Positions 25,522-43,197 of a stretch of DNA of 64,000 bases are shown here, piece by piece (within the stretch, counting starts at the first letter, position 1; each line of letters opens with the position of its first letter). The position numbers and the translations under genes were made by a program. The notes below the pieces were generated by a model that had not been told where the DNA came from, did no database searches, and saw only the letters and a program-made list of their open reading frames with translations. Source of the stretch: Gymnorhina tibicen (taxonomy: Eukaryota; Chordata; Aves; Passeriformes; Artamidae). The stretch spans positions 558,001 through 622,000 of the forward strand of contig VXAZ01002119.1 in the NCBI GenBank assembly GCA_013399875.1, given 5' to 3'.

Positions 25522-28500
25522 GTACTATGTGCACAAATGTTAAATCATTTTCAAATATTTATTGGTCTCTGTCTTCTAGAGACAGTAACTTGGCAGTCAG
25601 CAGAGACATATTAATTGCAGCAGCAGCATCCCATCCCTTTACATAAACAGCAGTAGTTTCTCAGGAAAATGTGACGTGCAACAGGGAAAGGAAAAGCCTA
25701 GTTTGTATTACTTACTGGTAAGGTGGAAACTAAACACAAACTAGCCAGCTGTCTGGTGGCTCTCTAGAAAAAAAAAATTAAAAATCCACATTATAGAATG
25801 TTTCCATGACAGAGAGACTGTTCAAAAGGAGTGGCCAAACTTGGTCCCTTTTTTTAATGGCACTAGTTCCAGTCTCTGTAGGAATAGTCTGGTACAAAAT
25901 GCAGCTAGCAGAAGCAAAGGGTGGAAATGAGACATCCTCCTTCTTTCTGTCCTATGCCCATTCCATTCCCGGATGCGCGTCATTCAGCTTTAACAAAAGA
26001 TCAACAGATCTGAGGCAGTCCAAATTTTCCATGGCCTTCTGGTTCAGTGATGTGGTTAGGATAAGGGTTCCAGACTCCAAAATTTATATTTCCTACTTTC
26101 TGTTGAGTACACTAATAGCTAACAGCTTATAGAAAAGATATGTATTATAAAACCAGACCATAATTAAATTATTTTCTTGATGGATAGAGGCAAATTTTCA
26201 GAATTTCTTGATGGATAGAGGTAGAGTTTTGTCTGACTTACAGTAAAGGAGATTCCTGCATTTCTAAGCAAATTTGTGAAGCAGTTGATGAATTATGTGG
26301 TTGTGAGAAGAACATTGGTTTGCAGTCCAGGAATGAAGTGGGTATTAGGGGCCTATCTTCTAGTTTTGCCTGGAATTAGGTGGATGGATCCCAGCCACTG
26401 TCATTTCCTGTCTCAGGAGTCTGAGACATAAAATTTAGTGTCAGATTTAACATATTTCTTTTCCTTTTCGTATATGTGCTGATCGGAAGGCTAATTTGGT
26501 AAATATAAGGAACTTCTTTTCATTAATGTCATTGTCAGGAAAGAGGAGATTTGGTATTACTTCCAGGACTAGGTGCACTAAAAATTGTGCATGTTAAAAG
26601 TAAAATTTAGTTAATTCATCTACCGCACTCTATACATTATTAAACAGAAGTTGAATTCATTCTGTAATGGACAGAGCCCTATATTATATTTGAAATACTG
26701 CATATTTAACTCTGAATTCACTGTTTTTAGGAAAGTTGTCTGAAAGCATTCATGTATTTGACAGAAAATGTTTGGGAGGGGGAACACTGTTTTAACAGTT
26801 TACCACCTAAACCAGCAAAAATTGCAGAACAAAGAAAAAGGTAATATTGACTACTAGGATAGTTAAAAACAGACCTGTCAAGTTGTATATATGTTCACAT
26901 CATACCAAAATGCTCTGATTTGGATTATTTTTATAAGTACATTCCCTTAAAGCAGCCAATCATATTTGAAAATTGACCATGCATTTTCATACAGCTTTTT
27001 CTCCAAAGCATCTTTAGTTATTCAGGAGAGATTACAATTATCCCTGAGTTTTCTGAAAACAAATTTACACTGCTAAAATTGTCTAAAGCTAAAAAAGAGC
27101 ATAAACCACAAGTTATTCAGGCAGAGTAAAACTCATGAAAAATCAACCACCCTCAGGCTAAAAATGACAGAATCATGATACACTATGACAAGCTTTTGGC
27201 AGTATGTATGAAATAAGTATATGGCAACATGTTTCCATTTTACATCTATGATTTAAAAATACTGTAGTTCTGTAAGTCAAACACTTTACTCATTGTGTTC
27301 TGATAAGCAGGGTGGTTTTCGTATAAACAGCACGATAATTCTATGCATTGTGGAAAGCCAGAGAATGAAATGTAAATAGTAAAACCAGCATGTTCTATTG
27401 AATGCCTTAAAAATAATCACTTCATTTTGTTTTTTCACTAACAAATCTTCCATCCAATTATAAAAACATGGTACAGGGAGTTTGTCCTTATTTCTAAATG
27501 TTTTACTGCTCTGGTTGTTCAAAGCTACCTCTTTTGCCATCATGCCAATATGTTATGTTACAAATTAATCTTCCAAAAGACCAAAATCTACAAATTCTTC
27601 AGGAGCGGAACTTAGCTTAAGTTTTAAATTATATAAAGCTCTAAAGCTCCCATCTCTCTCTCTCTGTCTCTGAGTATGCCTTTGGCCCTTGAGCAAGAGT
27701 GGCTTTGAGTAAGGAAATTTAGCTTTTATGTGCAAGACTTAAGCCTTAATATGTTCTTTCTCCACTGTGCTGTCTTTAGCTCACAGGAATTATGTCCATA
27801 TTTTCTCACTGAAGCTACACATTCCTCCTGATTGTATTCAGAGCCCTAGGCTTGTGTAACCTTATCACTTAAACAGTTTATGCTTCGTTAGCAATAGAGA
27901 CAAACCTTCAGAGCATCCTTGAGCCTCTGCAACACCCTGCAGCTGCTTAAACTCCCATTTCTGTGGCAGAGATGGTACCACTTGGCTTTGAGCCTGTCAG
28001 GTGAAGCTCAGTAATTTTTCCCTTGATTTACAAACATGGAAACAGGACAAAAAGTCCAGCCTGGGTTTCAGTCAAAGGTGAGTTTTTGTAGAGCAACCTC
28101 TCACATTTTTTCTCAGGGTCAGGTTTGTGATGCTCCATCAAAAAGCCATTGGATTTCTGGTGACATGGGAAAAGGACAAGGAGATCCTTAGCTGATACAG
28201 GCCAAGCCCTTGTCTGGTGAACTGCTACAAAGAGCTTTTGTTTCCCTTGTATAAGATTTTCAAGCAAAGGCAAGGCAGACACCTTCAGGAATACCTTAGT
28301 GACTACTTTTATAGTATATTTCACCAAGTTCTGACTTTTATTCAGAGATCAACATTTCTGTCCATAGTGGGCATATAGAAAGGACCAGCTTAAAATGAAT
28401 ATATCACTTAAACAGCATGCTGAACTATTCCGCATTACTTCTCAAGACATTAAATTAAATCAAATGATATTTGAATCTCATGCTCCCTGAAGTTCCTTTT

Positions 28501-31052
28501 AAAATTCTGCATAAGTTCTTCCTCTTAAGAATTACATTTTTCCCATTCTGTTATCTCTTTGTCTGCTTTTTGGGCAGCACTGTGCGGCAAACAGAAACCA
28601 CTGGATCACTTAAATATTAGTCTCCTCAGTTTTTCTTGAGTTCTAATACTTCTGCAAGAATTTTTAGAGGACAATTTTTTTTCCCTCTTGCTGGTTTGAT
28701 CTGATAATCATCTCATTCATTAAATTAACAATTAACAATGCCTTGGGAGAGACTCTGCCCAAAAGGCAGTTTGACTATGGTATGGCAAAGTACGGTCAGA
28801 CCACTGATGCAAATAATTCTATTTCTATTTTCTGAGTTTCATACTCCCTGGATTTTTATATTGTTAGTGTCCAAAATAATGATCACCAGCTGGAGTCTTA
28901 AAACCATGATCAGAAGAGCAGCAAACAGGGCAGCAGCCTTCAGGCTGTGCAGCACCTGAAACACATGTTGCAGTTCACTGACTGAACTATGAACTTATCT
29001 ACAAGGAATATAGTTTTTAAGTAACCCTGTTTTGGCCTCTTTTTTTTTTTTTTTTTAATGTTTCTGGTCATTCTTTAATTCTAAAGACATTTATTGGAAA
29101 TTAGGGAGGGGATTTTTGCAAAATGAAATTGGTTACAGAGGTACATAGGAAACAATTACACCATTCTTTTATTTTCCCATGTGCATTCTCTGGGTTGATT
29201 TTTATATTAGTTGCACCACACTTCCTACATGCTTATGCAGATATTAATGCCCCAATTACACAGGGCTCAGATCAATACCATCTGGACATTTAAGATACTT
29301 AACTGAAGCTCTAATTTGACCTATGCTGCCTCCATAATCAGTAAAGAGAAGAAGCATCCCTTGAGAAGCAGTTAGGTCACCTAAGATTTGAATTGCTGCT
29401 CTTTTTACTGCAGGATGTACCCCTAAGGTGGGTACTTGATTAAGTGACTTAAGTTAGAGAGAAGCAGCTCATCATGTCTGTTGCCTGTCATCTCTTCTCA
29501 AGGCTACAACACTGACTGGGACTGGTTTGTACAGTTCAGGCTTTGTGTAGAGCCCTGTGGTCAGAGATTTTTGCCTGGAGAATGCGAGTTTACAACCCAG
29601 CTATGAAACTATAATAGATGGAAGCAGCTGCTTAGAAAGGGTTTAGTTTTCAATTTGCCAGTGAATTTTCCTTTGGGGGCTTTCCTTGTCATATTTTCCT
29701 TGAGAAAATACCAGTGTTTATATAAATGCACGGGATGTTTCTGTTACAATTAATATGTCTGTATAAACTGCCAAGCTGCTGTCTCTGAAAGAAGTTAACA
29801 CAACACCTTTTATGAATGTTTTTGGTGTTGCTATCTCTAGTATCCAGTGCTCATTACTTCTAGTAGGTAGGTGACCTCAGCCATCTTCCATCCCCAAATC
29901 CCTGGAAAGGGTACCTCTGGGACACTGCAATGCAGAAGATGAAGAATTTTGATAACATTTCTTGAAATTCTATTTTTTACACCGGCTTTATGTTTTCCAA
30001 GAAAGAAAAAATAATACAAATTTGTATTTTCTTGATGGGACTGCTTGGAGTGGGACCTTCAAGAAAGGTGTTCATCAGTGTACCATGGGCGCTGAGTGAC
30101 AAGGTTTAAGACTTGATAGCAAAGTGTCAGTGTTTCCAAACCAGAAGGATTATGCCCTTAAATTTTTGTGTCTCTATTTATTTAGTGTTCCCCTCATTTT
30201 GCATCCCACTCATACTTGTTTTCTTTGTGAATTATTACTAATCTGAAATATTGCTGTTTGGACTTTCACATGGGATCAGAAGTTCAGTTTTCTCATATCC
30301 CTCTGGGGGCCAACTTCCCTAGTGGACCACATGAATTTGATATCAGAGAGGAAATTGAGAGAGACAAGATATGCTGTTGTGATGCCATGCAAGGCTGTAT
30401 CTCATTTTGTATGCATGTTTTTTTTATTTACTTCTGCATTTGAACTGCATCGTCTACTCAATGCTGGGTTTTATCCAAAATAAAATAGAGCCTCTCTCCT
30501 CATTAAAGATATGTTCCAGTTAAATCATGTGACTTACAAAAAGAGTCCAAAACATTGGACTTACCAGACATGCAGAGAAGTGCATGCATAGCAGCACTTC
30601 CAAACGGAAATATCGTAGCATCAGTCTGAAATACTTTACTTCAGGTTTCCCCCTCACATACATAAATTTAGGTAATGCTTAGGAAATGTATGTTGAAGTT
30701 TTTGTACAAATTCAAAAGCATGTTCTCCATTGTGTTCTGTCACTGACTGTAGTGTTTTCCCAGTGCGGGGATCTGAATACAAAAGGAAAAATTTAAGAGT
30801 AGTTTAATTTTCTTACTGTTTAGGGAAGCCACCAAGAGTTTCATGAAAAAATAAAGTTTTTCCTATTTGATTATTTTTTACCCTGGGGACAATTCTGTTC
30901 TCATTCCTTTAGCATACATCAGGATCATGATCCTTTATTGTATTTGAAGTGATCCTAACAGATGATTATATAACATTTTTATGCTTTCCTAGAAAAAAAA
31001 TTGTAATTTGCAATATTTTTAACTGGGTTTTTTTTTTTAACTTTTACAATAG
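25522..31052 (+). other. SEMA3A: SEMA3A intron (5.5 kb)
   Basis: It has donor GTACTA and a T-rich acceptor ending ACAATAG. A 31-bp-period direct duplication (TTTCTTGATGGATAGAGG at 26173-26190 and 26204-26221) is the only repeat seen. Open frames at 25806-26132 and 28028-28327 show no family features and are treated as chance. Confidence 0.88.
26173..26221 (+). repeat. Two-copy direct repeat, 31-bp period
   Basis: An 18-base unit, TTTCTTGATGGATAGAGG, occurs identically at 26173-26190 and 26204-26221. It is probably a local slippage duplication. Confidence 0.85.
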
Positions 31053-35298
<4,246 letters not shown>

Positions 35299-35366
35299 AC
35301 GGACCAGACGACAAGACATCCGCAATGGGGACCCGCTCACCCACTGCTCGGACCTGCAGCATCACG
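35299..35366 (+). CDS. SEMA3A: SEMA3A coding exon with proprotein-convertase site (about residues 550-573)
   Basis: This 68-bp exon adds one base to finish the split Arg codon. It then reads RTRRQDIRNGDPLTHCSDLQ then HH and ends with G of an Asp codon before GTGAGT. Joined to the previous exon it gives the dibasic run KRRTRRQD, the furin-type processing site between PSI and Ig domains known from class 3 semaphorins. Cleavage there separates the sema-PSI part from the Ig-basic part and tunes repulsive activity. The exon is noticeably GC-richer than its flanks. Confidence 0.97.
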
Positions 35367-38300
35367 GTGAGTTATGGGCACCACTGAAGGGCAGCTAATT
35401 TGTATCTAATTAATTTACAGACCGCACGATAGAGTAGGAAGCATGTGAATGACTTGTTGGTGAAATTGTCTTGAACATCTGCGAAAGATGAGTATAATAC
35501 ATCATTATCCCAATTTAGATAGCTTACAATAGCCTGGATCAGACACTAAAGTCTCTTTGGGGGTTTTTTTGGTTTTGTTTTCCTCAGATAAACAGTTTAA
35601 GCATTTTAATTTTCTGCTTCTCTTCCCTGATAATACCATACCATCACATTAGGTATATTGTATCAGAAAAGATTTGTATTTCCATCATGATATCAAGAAA
35701 TATGTACATGTTGCTTTACATATTTTGCATAAGATAATAACCAAATGTGTTCGTAACTATCTTGGCAAAATATGGAATGACCTTTGTTGTAGGTGTCACA
35801 CTAAAAGCTCTGAAGATCAGCATGTTCTTGCAGCAGGCATGTCCCATGTGCTTTCAGTATGGGTTTTCTTAGACATATTTTGGTTTGCTTTTTTGTCAGC
35901 TGTTTCATTTTCACAGTGTATTGATCAGATTCCTTTCTTGACTTGTTTGACTGACAAACTTCTCACAGTTACTAATTTGTTGCCAAACTTTGCAGAAGAC
36001 CTTCGCTCAGAAAATTAAAGATGTCCATTTTGGTGTAAGTGAAGGGAATACTTAGGCAATACTTCCCTCTGCTGGAAAAAAGTGATTCCTCATGATTGTG
36101 GCACATTTACAAGAACGTTTCACACAACATCTTCTGAGTTTGAAGGGACCCACAAGGATCATAGAGTCCAGTCCTTAACTGAATGGCCCATACAGGGATC
36201 CTAAACCCCTCAAACATGGTGTTATTAGCACCATGCTCTCGCCAACTGAGCTAATCTCAGGGTTAAACAACTGAGAAAAATAAGGAGGTGACTGAAAATG
36301 GAGATACCTCAAAACCCTCTTGTCCTTCCAGGCCACATAATAGCAGAAATTAAAGTAGTCCAAATTTGTACTTTTGTGTTAGCTGTAATTCACTACCAAT
36401 ATGTTTCGCTAATCCTTTCAATCATTTGAAACTCAGAGCTAACATTATCATAGCTTTTCTTTTTACTTTTGATTGTCAGACTCGGGCCTAGTCACTCAGA
36501 GGAAAAAAGGGGTTTTAAAAGTGCATGAATAGACTGTGGTCAGTATGTAGTTGTCACATTTTGAGAACTCATGAATGTTCAGCTAGTTAGGTTTTTAACT
36601 AGTCAATTGTTGCTAGTAGAAAGCTCACAAATTTCCCATTGCATGATATCAAGTAATACTTACACAGTGAGGACCATCCTTATATTGAGACTGAGATTTT
36701 CAGTTCCACAATAGGAAAATTTCACCAGGCACTAAACGTTGATTTTAATACCAGCAGAAGCATTTCATAGCTTTACCTTTTTTACTCTCTGAACATTTTA
36801 TTCCTGAACAAAACTTAAGAACTGGTTTACCACATGTCTGTTCATTTTAATGTTCTCTAGCCTTTGCTAGCTGTCCTTTATACAACTGTAGATCTGTTCT
36901 TTATTTTCATAGATGAAAAAAGCATTTCAAAACACTTTTGGTTTTTTATATGATCCTGTATTTTTGTATATTTGTCTGAAAAAGATACGTTCTGTCCAAA
37001 GCGAAGAGAGTAATCCAGTTTTGCAGTAATCTAGAAATGCAGTTTTTTCATTACAACAGTTATGAGAACTCAAGGTCTGTACAAAGCTATTATATGGCAG
37101 ACCTGACCACAAAGACCTTTAATACAGCTTTGCCAAAATGAGCAGAACAAGTACAAAACAAGATACTGAATATATTACTTAACGGGGACAAGAATACAGC
37201 ATTAGAAGGATCAGTAAGTTACAAAACATACTGAGGGAATGCAGTTCTGGATCCTAGACTTGAAGGATGGACTGTCAAAATACTTAAGGAATGGTTTAGA
37301 TTGGTCATGAGAGAAATTTTCTCTAAATCACTTGAGTTGTAAATCTAATACATTTTCCTGTATTTACTTGTCATTTACACATGATCATACATAGTACAGA
37401 TGACTGCATGGCCTATAAATTTCCTATGCCAACTTATGCTGAGTTTTTTCCTTGTTTGTAATTAGTAGTTCCCTGAACAACAGATGAAGAATTTGGTTTG
37501 TCTATAGCCAAGAAAATAACTTCAGAAATCATTTACTACTTGTCTACACATTCATTTGCAGGTAGTGCCAATTTATTCTCCATGTGAACCAACAAATCAT
37601 GAATAAAAAATAATCTCTTAATGTATATCTCACTTTTAAAGACATTGCAAAAACCAAATTTGCAATCAGTCTGAAGCAATAATATTTTAATTAGGTTTAC
37701 ATAGCTTTTTCAGTTGCTCTTTGATGTAAATGTAAAAGAAATATAAAATGACTACACAGCAACATTAGAGGGAGCTGAGGATCCTTCGCTGTACATCTAT
37801 TTTCCCAGACATTAATGTTTAAATCTAAAAGCATCTAAAAGCATGGTCATCTTTGTGGCAGCTAAAGGACACTTTTTGTTTAAGTGTGACATACTAGTGC
37901 TATCAAGAAATAATCAAGTTCAGAGTTTTTTGAAGAAGAATTTGTTAAAGAAGAGACACTTCTTTTTTAAATGATTTATCCCAGGGGAAGTTCAGAGAAT
38001 CACTCTGAATTAAACTGTATTGTGAGATTCATTCATCTGCAAGGCAATCTTGGTATAAGTACTTAGCCTTTCATACTTCTTCGGTTATGTCAGAAATTAT
38101 GTGCTTAAAGAGTATTTATCAGGGTAGTAAACTGATACTGCTGTTGGGTTCATTTTGGGAATTACTGCTCTCAGACAGGATTTTGGGCTGAATTTCATTA
38201 CTAACTTCATGTCTTCTATAGTTTTCTAATTCCTCCAGCTGCTTTTCTGAACTTCTTAGACTTTCATTCTTCCTTCCAGTCTCTTTGGCTTCTCAGTCCC

Positions 38301-41081
38301 AAAGCTGCAGTTCAGACTGTGATTATTCCATCACTGCTTACTTTCTTGCACTCCACGTGCTCAATATTACGTGAACTTTATAGACATTTCTGGACCTGCC
38401 TTCTGGTCCTTCAAATCATGGAAATTGAAGGATCTCTAAAATGCTTCCTCTCTCATTGCATCTGTCACCCATATTGTATTTTCTGCAGCTGTGGAGAAAT
38501 TTAAAGAGGACTTCCCCCACTTTCCATGGTGTTCTCTAACACACTAGAATGTCATAGACCAGATCCAAGGAAGCAAGTTTGAAATGGTGTCAGAGTGCAC
38601 AGTTCCTAAAAAAACTCGTGACTAGCTTCTTAGATACTAAGAACATCCTAGGTACCTAAGTTTTCCAGCAGAAGCTTCTCTATATACTTAAAAATATGCT
38701 ACTACTCATAGGCCATAGGACTTTTACCAAAGGAATGCCTGGTTTTGTCCTTTATACTGATATTTAGGATTTAGAAAACTGCCTCCCTTGGATCTAATGA
38801 GAACAGTGTAACGTGCTCTGCCCCTGTGTAATTCACTTGAGCTAAGCTATGTTTAGGAAAATATAATGAAATGGTGCTGCAAGCCCCCTAATGAGTAATC
38901 TGCTGGTTAAATCCTCTTTTTAGGATGCTGGAGATGAGGACCCCAAAGTTCACTTAGGATTAGACATTTGACTTGATACTCCTACTTCCAATACAAACTC
39001 CCAAACTATCGGATTGCTGTTGTTGAAGTTGGGCCATTCTGCAATCACGATTCAGGGAGCCTGGGAGAGGAAACGAGAGAGAGCATGCATCCTAGGGTGA
39101 AATCCCTATGTTTCCATCCTTTAGTATGGAAGCTGGTAAATCACTGTTTCACAGAAATACATGGCTGGAGCAGTAACAAGTGTGTCCCAGGCTATAAAAT
39201 GGGATATTTTCTACTAAGTGTCTTATGCTGCAGGCCTGTATATGCTGTCTGTTGTGGATCCCAGTTCAGATATCAGCTTCTCTCTGACTTTGTGAGGATA
39301 TCTGACTGCCTGCTCAGACATGTGAATTTTGTTCCTTAATTAGAGCATCTAACTTGGAACAGAAGAGTTCAGTTCATCAGTCAGCCATTCACAGTGTTAA
39401 ATCTGGACCCATCAGTTATCCATTTCCATAGACACTCATTTTATCTTACCACTTCTAATTATATTCAGTTAATCTCTTCACATACTTCCAGTTCTTCTGT
39501 TTCAATGACACTAATTCACCTGTGCTCCACCTCAGACCTCACCACCTTGGCTATATTCTATTCCAGCTGTCTTACCCTTCTCTTGCTCCTTTGCTTTCTA
39601 ATTCATTCCTCCACTGCTCCCTATCTTCCTGACAGAAGCTATACTGACAGTCTTCATGGGAATGTGGTTTCTGAGAGGTGTCATAACAGTTGTTCACTTG
39701 GTTATTAAAAGAACACCCCCACTCACTTGCTTACAAGGTCCATAATCCAGCAGAGGAAGGCAAGCAAACCCGTTTCCTATTTGTTTAGTGTTAATAGGCC
39801 ATTTGATGTTTTCTGAGAACTGGGCAAGCACCAGTCCTTATTCTGCTCCACATCCCTTCGGCTGTTCTCTGGGGCTGAAAGTCATTACTGAAAGGCATTT
39901 GATTCTGTATCAGCGTAAGCCAGGAGCTCAATTTTACTTTTACCTTTGTCACAGTCATCTAACACTCTGTGTTTGCTAAACAACAGGGCCAGTATGAGTA
40001 AAGCTCAGTTGGGAGCAAACAAAACTGGACAAAGGATTTCTCTGACAGGGCTTTAAATAGACAATTTTCCTGTTAAAACATATCAAAACTAGTTCCTTAA
40101 AGATTTCCAGTGCTAAAGATCAAACGTGAAAAACGTAAAGAAAGGCAAAGAATGGCAAGAAGTCAGGAAACCCCATGAGATCAACACAGTGTTAAATAGC
40201 CTGCCAACCCCTTCCTCCTCATCTACTCTCCAGGATTATTGTTGCCGCTTAAGTCCATACCGGCATTTTAAAGAGCTAAGGTGGAGAGTTGAAACACGAT
40301 GCCTTAAAGCCTCGGCGGTACTGGAGAAGAATCAAATACTGTATAAGTCCTATAGCTATGTGATATTTCCAGCAAGTTGATGAATATCTTGAAACATTGT
40401 TGTTACAAAAGGAAGTAATTTATTTAACTTTCTTTTTGCCCTCACATAATGTCTGGTTTATTAACCTCATTACATTTCCATAAATTATATCAGTATGAGA
40501 GGAAATGATTAATTGAAGATCGTTTCCTCAAAAACATTGTTCCTGGTCATTAACAGCTTCGGCAAACTGCAATGCCATATAATCTAAACACATTATTCTA
40601 CTTTTAAATAGCCTCATGTTTTATTACTTTGCTCTAAAGTATTATGACCATAGAGCCCAGGAGGCATCATTACAAACATTCTGCAACTACACCCTGAGTT
40701 TTCTCATTGCATACAGTTTGCTATTAAAAATTCTTGTCGTGTCCTAGATGTTTTCCTTGATGAATAATAATGAGGCTTACACAAAATTTCACAATTAAAC
40801 TCATTAACTACACATATTGAGATGTTAACAGCTGTTAGGATTTAAAATACAATTTTAAAAAACCCCGCTAAACCAAAAAACCTACCATGGGTCCTTACAA
40901 AGACAGAGGTCTTAATGGAGATTTTTCAAATGGTATACTGGTATGGGAAGAGTTTGTTTAAAGTTTTTATCTTTAAACACTTTAAGGGAGACCAAATTCT
41001 AAACAAAAAAATTTACCTAACACTTAAGCATTTGTTTCCTGGTAATTTAATTTTTTTTCTTTTTTTTTTCGTGTGTTTCAG
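35367..41081 (+). other. SEMA3A: SEMA3A intron (5.7 kb)
   Basis: It has donor GTGAGT and a long T-rich acceptor ending GTTTCAG. It contains the tRNA-Ile/CR1 SINE at about 36122-36261. Open frames at 35674-36018 and 39394-39708 are unassigned and probably chance. Confidence 0.88.
36122..36261 (-). mobile_element. tRNA-Ile-derived SINE with CR1-type tail (TguSINE1-like)
   Basis: Read on the minus strand the head is tRNA-like. It has TTAGCTCAGTTGG (A box), then a perfect anticodon stem TGGTG / CACCA around the loop CTAATAA with anticodon AAT (Ile), then a T-arm region degraded to GGGTTTAGGATCC (B box) and a closing GGGCCA. The tail continues as the CR1 3' terminus: TGGACTCTATGATCCTTGTG followed by GGTCCCTTCAAACTCAG. 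This head-tail arrangement matches the passerine SINE family mobilised by CR1. It is not a functional tRNA gene: the acceptor and T-arm are eroded and it runs straight into the CR1 tail. Confidence 0.85.
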
Positions 41082-41224
41082 ATAACCCAAGTGGTCAGAC
41101 CCTGGAGGAAAAGATTATCTATGGAGTAGAGAATAGCAGCACTTTCCTTGAGTGCAGTCCAAAATCTCAGCGTGCTGTAGTCTACTGGCAATTCCAGAAG
41201 CAAAATGATGATCGCAAAGAAGAG
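41082..41224 (+). CDS. SEMA3A: SEMA3A coding exon, first half of Ig-like domain (about residues 573-620)
   Basis: This 143-bp exon starts with AT completing Asp, then NPSGQTLEEKIIYGVENSST, FLECSPKSQRAVVYWQFQKQ and NDDRKEE before GTACAG. It carries the first Ig cysteine (FLEC), the Ig tryptophan (YWQ) and an N-glycosylation sequon (NSS). Human has NHHGHSPEERIIYGVENSST here, so the linker is divergent and the Ig core conserved. It ends at phase 0. Confidence 0.97.
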
Positions 41225-42741
41225 GTACAGTAGAAAAAATATAGAGAGATGCAACTAATTTTCTCTATAAAGATAGGCTTCAATCTGAGCCCTTTCCAGA
41301 ATAATTTTAGTTGAGCAGAATTTCTCTGGAATATTAATTTCCATTATTCTTCAGTATATTCTCACTCTTATTACCATAAAATCCTGTAAGCTCCCTAATA
41401 GGTTTTACAGATTGTTACAGCAGAAAACATTAATATCCTCTCCTTGCTCAGACTCCCTGCAAAACACACTAGTTTGCATCAGAGATCCCAGAACAGGAAA
41501 AGGTAGTGTGGTATCTAAGTGTCAACTGAAACATCATACAAAGCTTATATTAACTTAAATATCACAAAGGCCTTAAAATTGCCTTTGAGAAAAAGCTTAA
41601 CTGCATTCACCCAGTTATGCTGTTTGACTGAAGCACAGTCTGGCAGGAGCATCCCGTGTGCTGCATGCTCTGAGACTTTACTGCAGATAACACAGAGTCA
41701 GAATGAAGAACTGAGAACTGTAGTGGACACAAGAGTAAGAAAACTTGTACTTTTTTTTCCATCAAAAGCAGTATTCATAGAGGGAAAAACACTTGAGTTA
41801 TAAAGCTCATACTTTATTTTTCTCCTTCTCTTGTCACCAACATTCTTACATTATTAATTACCCAGGTTTTCAAGTCATATCAAGCCAGGTCACACATATC
41901 TTAAGAGAATAATCTCCTCTGGTAAGTAGGGAGGTCAAGCTAGGAAGCAAAACTTGTTCGTTGCATTGATTTTTAAAATATATACATATATATTTAAAGC
42001 ATGTTCTGAATAGTTACATCAGCTGTGTTAAATACTTTTGGTTTGTTTGCATAGGTAGTAAATTATTAAGAACTTATTCTCAGTGAGAGAGCAGCAAACA
42101 GGTTTGTGTCCTTTCTGTCTGCAGCAACATGTGCATTCAGAGAATGAAGTTACGTTCTAGATAGAATTTATTCGGACAAAAAACATATTTTGAACAGCTG
42201 CTTTTTGAATATTAAAATTTTGAGATTTAATCCTTAACTGCTTGTTTGTAAATTTTCCACTTATGCAGAACCCACTTCTATGCATAAGGGCTTTTGGACT
42301 AAGGCACAACAGGAAGACAAAAGAACCTTTCCTGCAAATGGATCTAGGTTTGACTAAAAGATAACAGTGAATGTGGCCTCAGTAATACAGCCAAATGAAT
42401 CCACGTTGACGCTGCTCACTACAGGCTCAGATCTTCTGTAATCTTTCCAGAAACTCCATCTGACAGAGTTGAAACAGATCTTTGTTCAGCAGCAGTAATT
42501 ACTAAGGAGTAAATTCCTAATCCCCCAAACTTTTGGCAGTATATCAGTTTTTCCAGAATATTTGAGCCTTTCATAGTTACAAATGACTGGCAAAGGGTTT
42601 TCCATTTTTGTGGGTTTGGGAATTCTTGGCCAGGTTTTACCAGTTAAAAGGAGCAGTAATAATGAACTAGCATGGTTAGAGGATAATGTGGCATATATAT
42701 AAAAAAATAACTGTTGAAATTACCACTTTTTCCCAATACAG
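41225..42741 (+). other. SEMA3A: SEMA3A last coding intron (1.5 kb)
   Basis: It has donor GTACAG and acceptor TTCCCAATACAG. A chance 94-codon frame at 41519-41803 is the only open stretch; nothing else was recognised. Confidence 0.9.
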
Positions 42742-43197
42742 ATAAAAGTGGATGATCACATGATCCGGACAGAACAGGGCCTATTGCTACGAAGTCTTCA
42801 CCGGAGAGACTCTGGTGTTTATTTTTGTCATGCTGTGGAGCACGGCTTCATGCAAACCTTGCTCAAGGTGACCCTTGAAGTGATTGATAATGACCACCTG
42901 GAAGAGCTGCTCCATAAAGAAGAAGATGGTGATGGCTCCAAGACCAAGGATGCAACCAACAGCATGACCCCCAGCCAAAAGATCTGGTACAGAGACTTCA
43001 TGCAGTTGATCAACCACCCCAATCTCAACACAATGGATGAGTTCTGTGAGCAGGTTTGGAAAAGAGACCGCAAACAACGCCGGCAAAGGCCTGCCAATGC
43101 GCAGGTGAACACAAATAAGTGGAAGCACCTACAAGAGAATAAAAAAGGTAGAAACAGGAGGACCCATGAATTTGAGAGGGCACCACGTAGTGTCTGA
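42742..43197 (+). CDS. SEMA3A: SEMA3A last coding exon, Ig end and basic C-terminus (about residues 621-771)
   Basis: The exon starts ATA AAA GTG (IKVDDHMIRTEQGLLLRSL) and ends RAPRSV with TGA at 43195-43197. The second Ig cysteine is in VYFCHAVEHG. Next come an acidic linker (HKEEDGDGSK) and the conserved TPSQKIWYRDFMQLINHPN block. The lone cysteine in DEFCEQVW corresponds to the cysteine known to make the intermolecular disulfide of the dimer. The basic tail follows: KRDRKQRRQR, a convertase-type site, then NKWKHLQENKKGRNRRTHEF. The tail aids neuropilin and matrix binding. The PANAQVNTN segment differs from the human PGHTPGNSN. Open frames on the minus strand over 42787-43226 are shadows. 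Confidence 0.99.
   Translation: MKVDDHMIRTEQGLLLRSLHRRDSGVYFCHAVEHGFMQTLLKVTLEVIDNDHLEELLHKEEDGDGSKTKDATNSMTPSQKIWYRDFMQLINHPNLNTMDEFCEQVWKRDRKQRRQRPANAQVNTNKWKHLQENKKGRNRRTHEFERAPRSV

Noticed and set aside
36190..36260. tRNA-Ile gene on the minus strand
   Set aside because: The T-arm is degraded, the acceptor stem does not pair and the sequence continues into a CR1 tail, so it is a SINE head.
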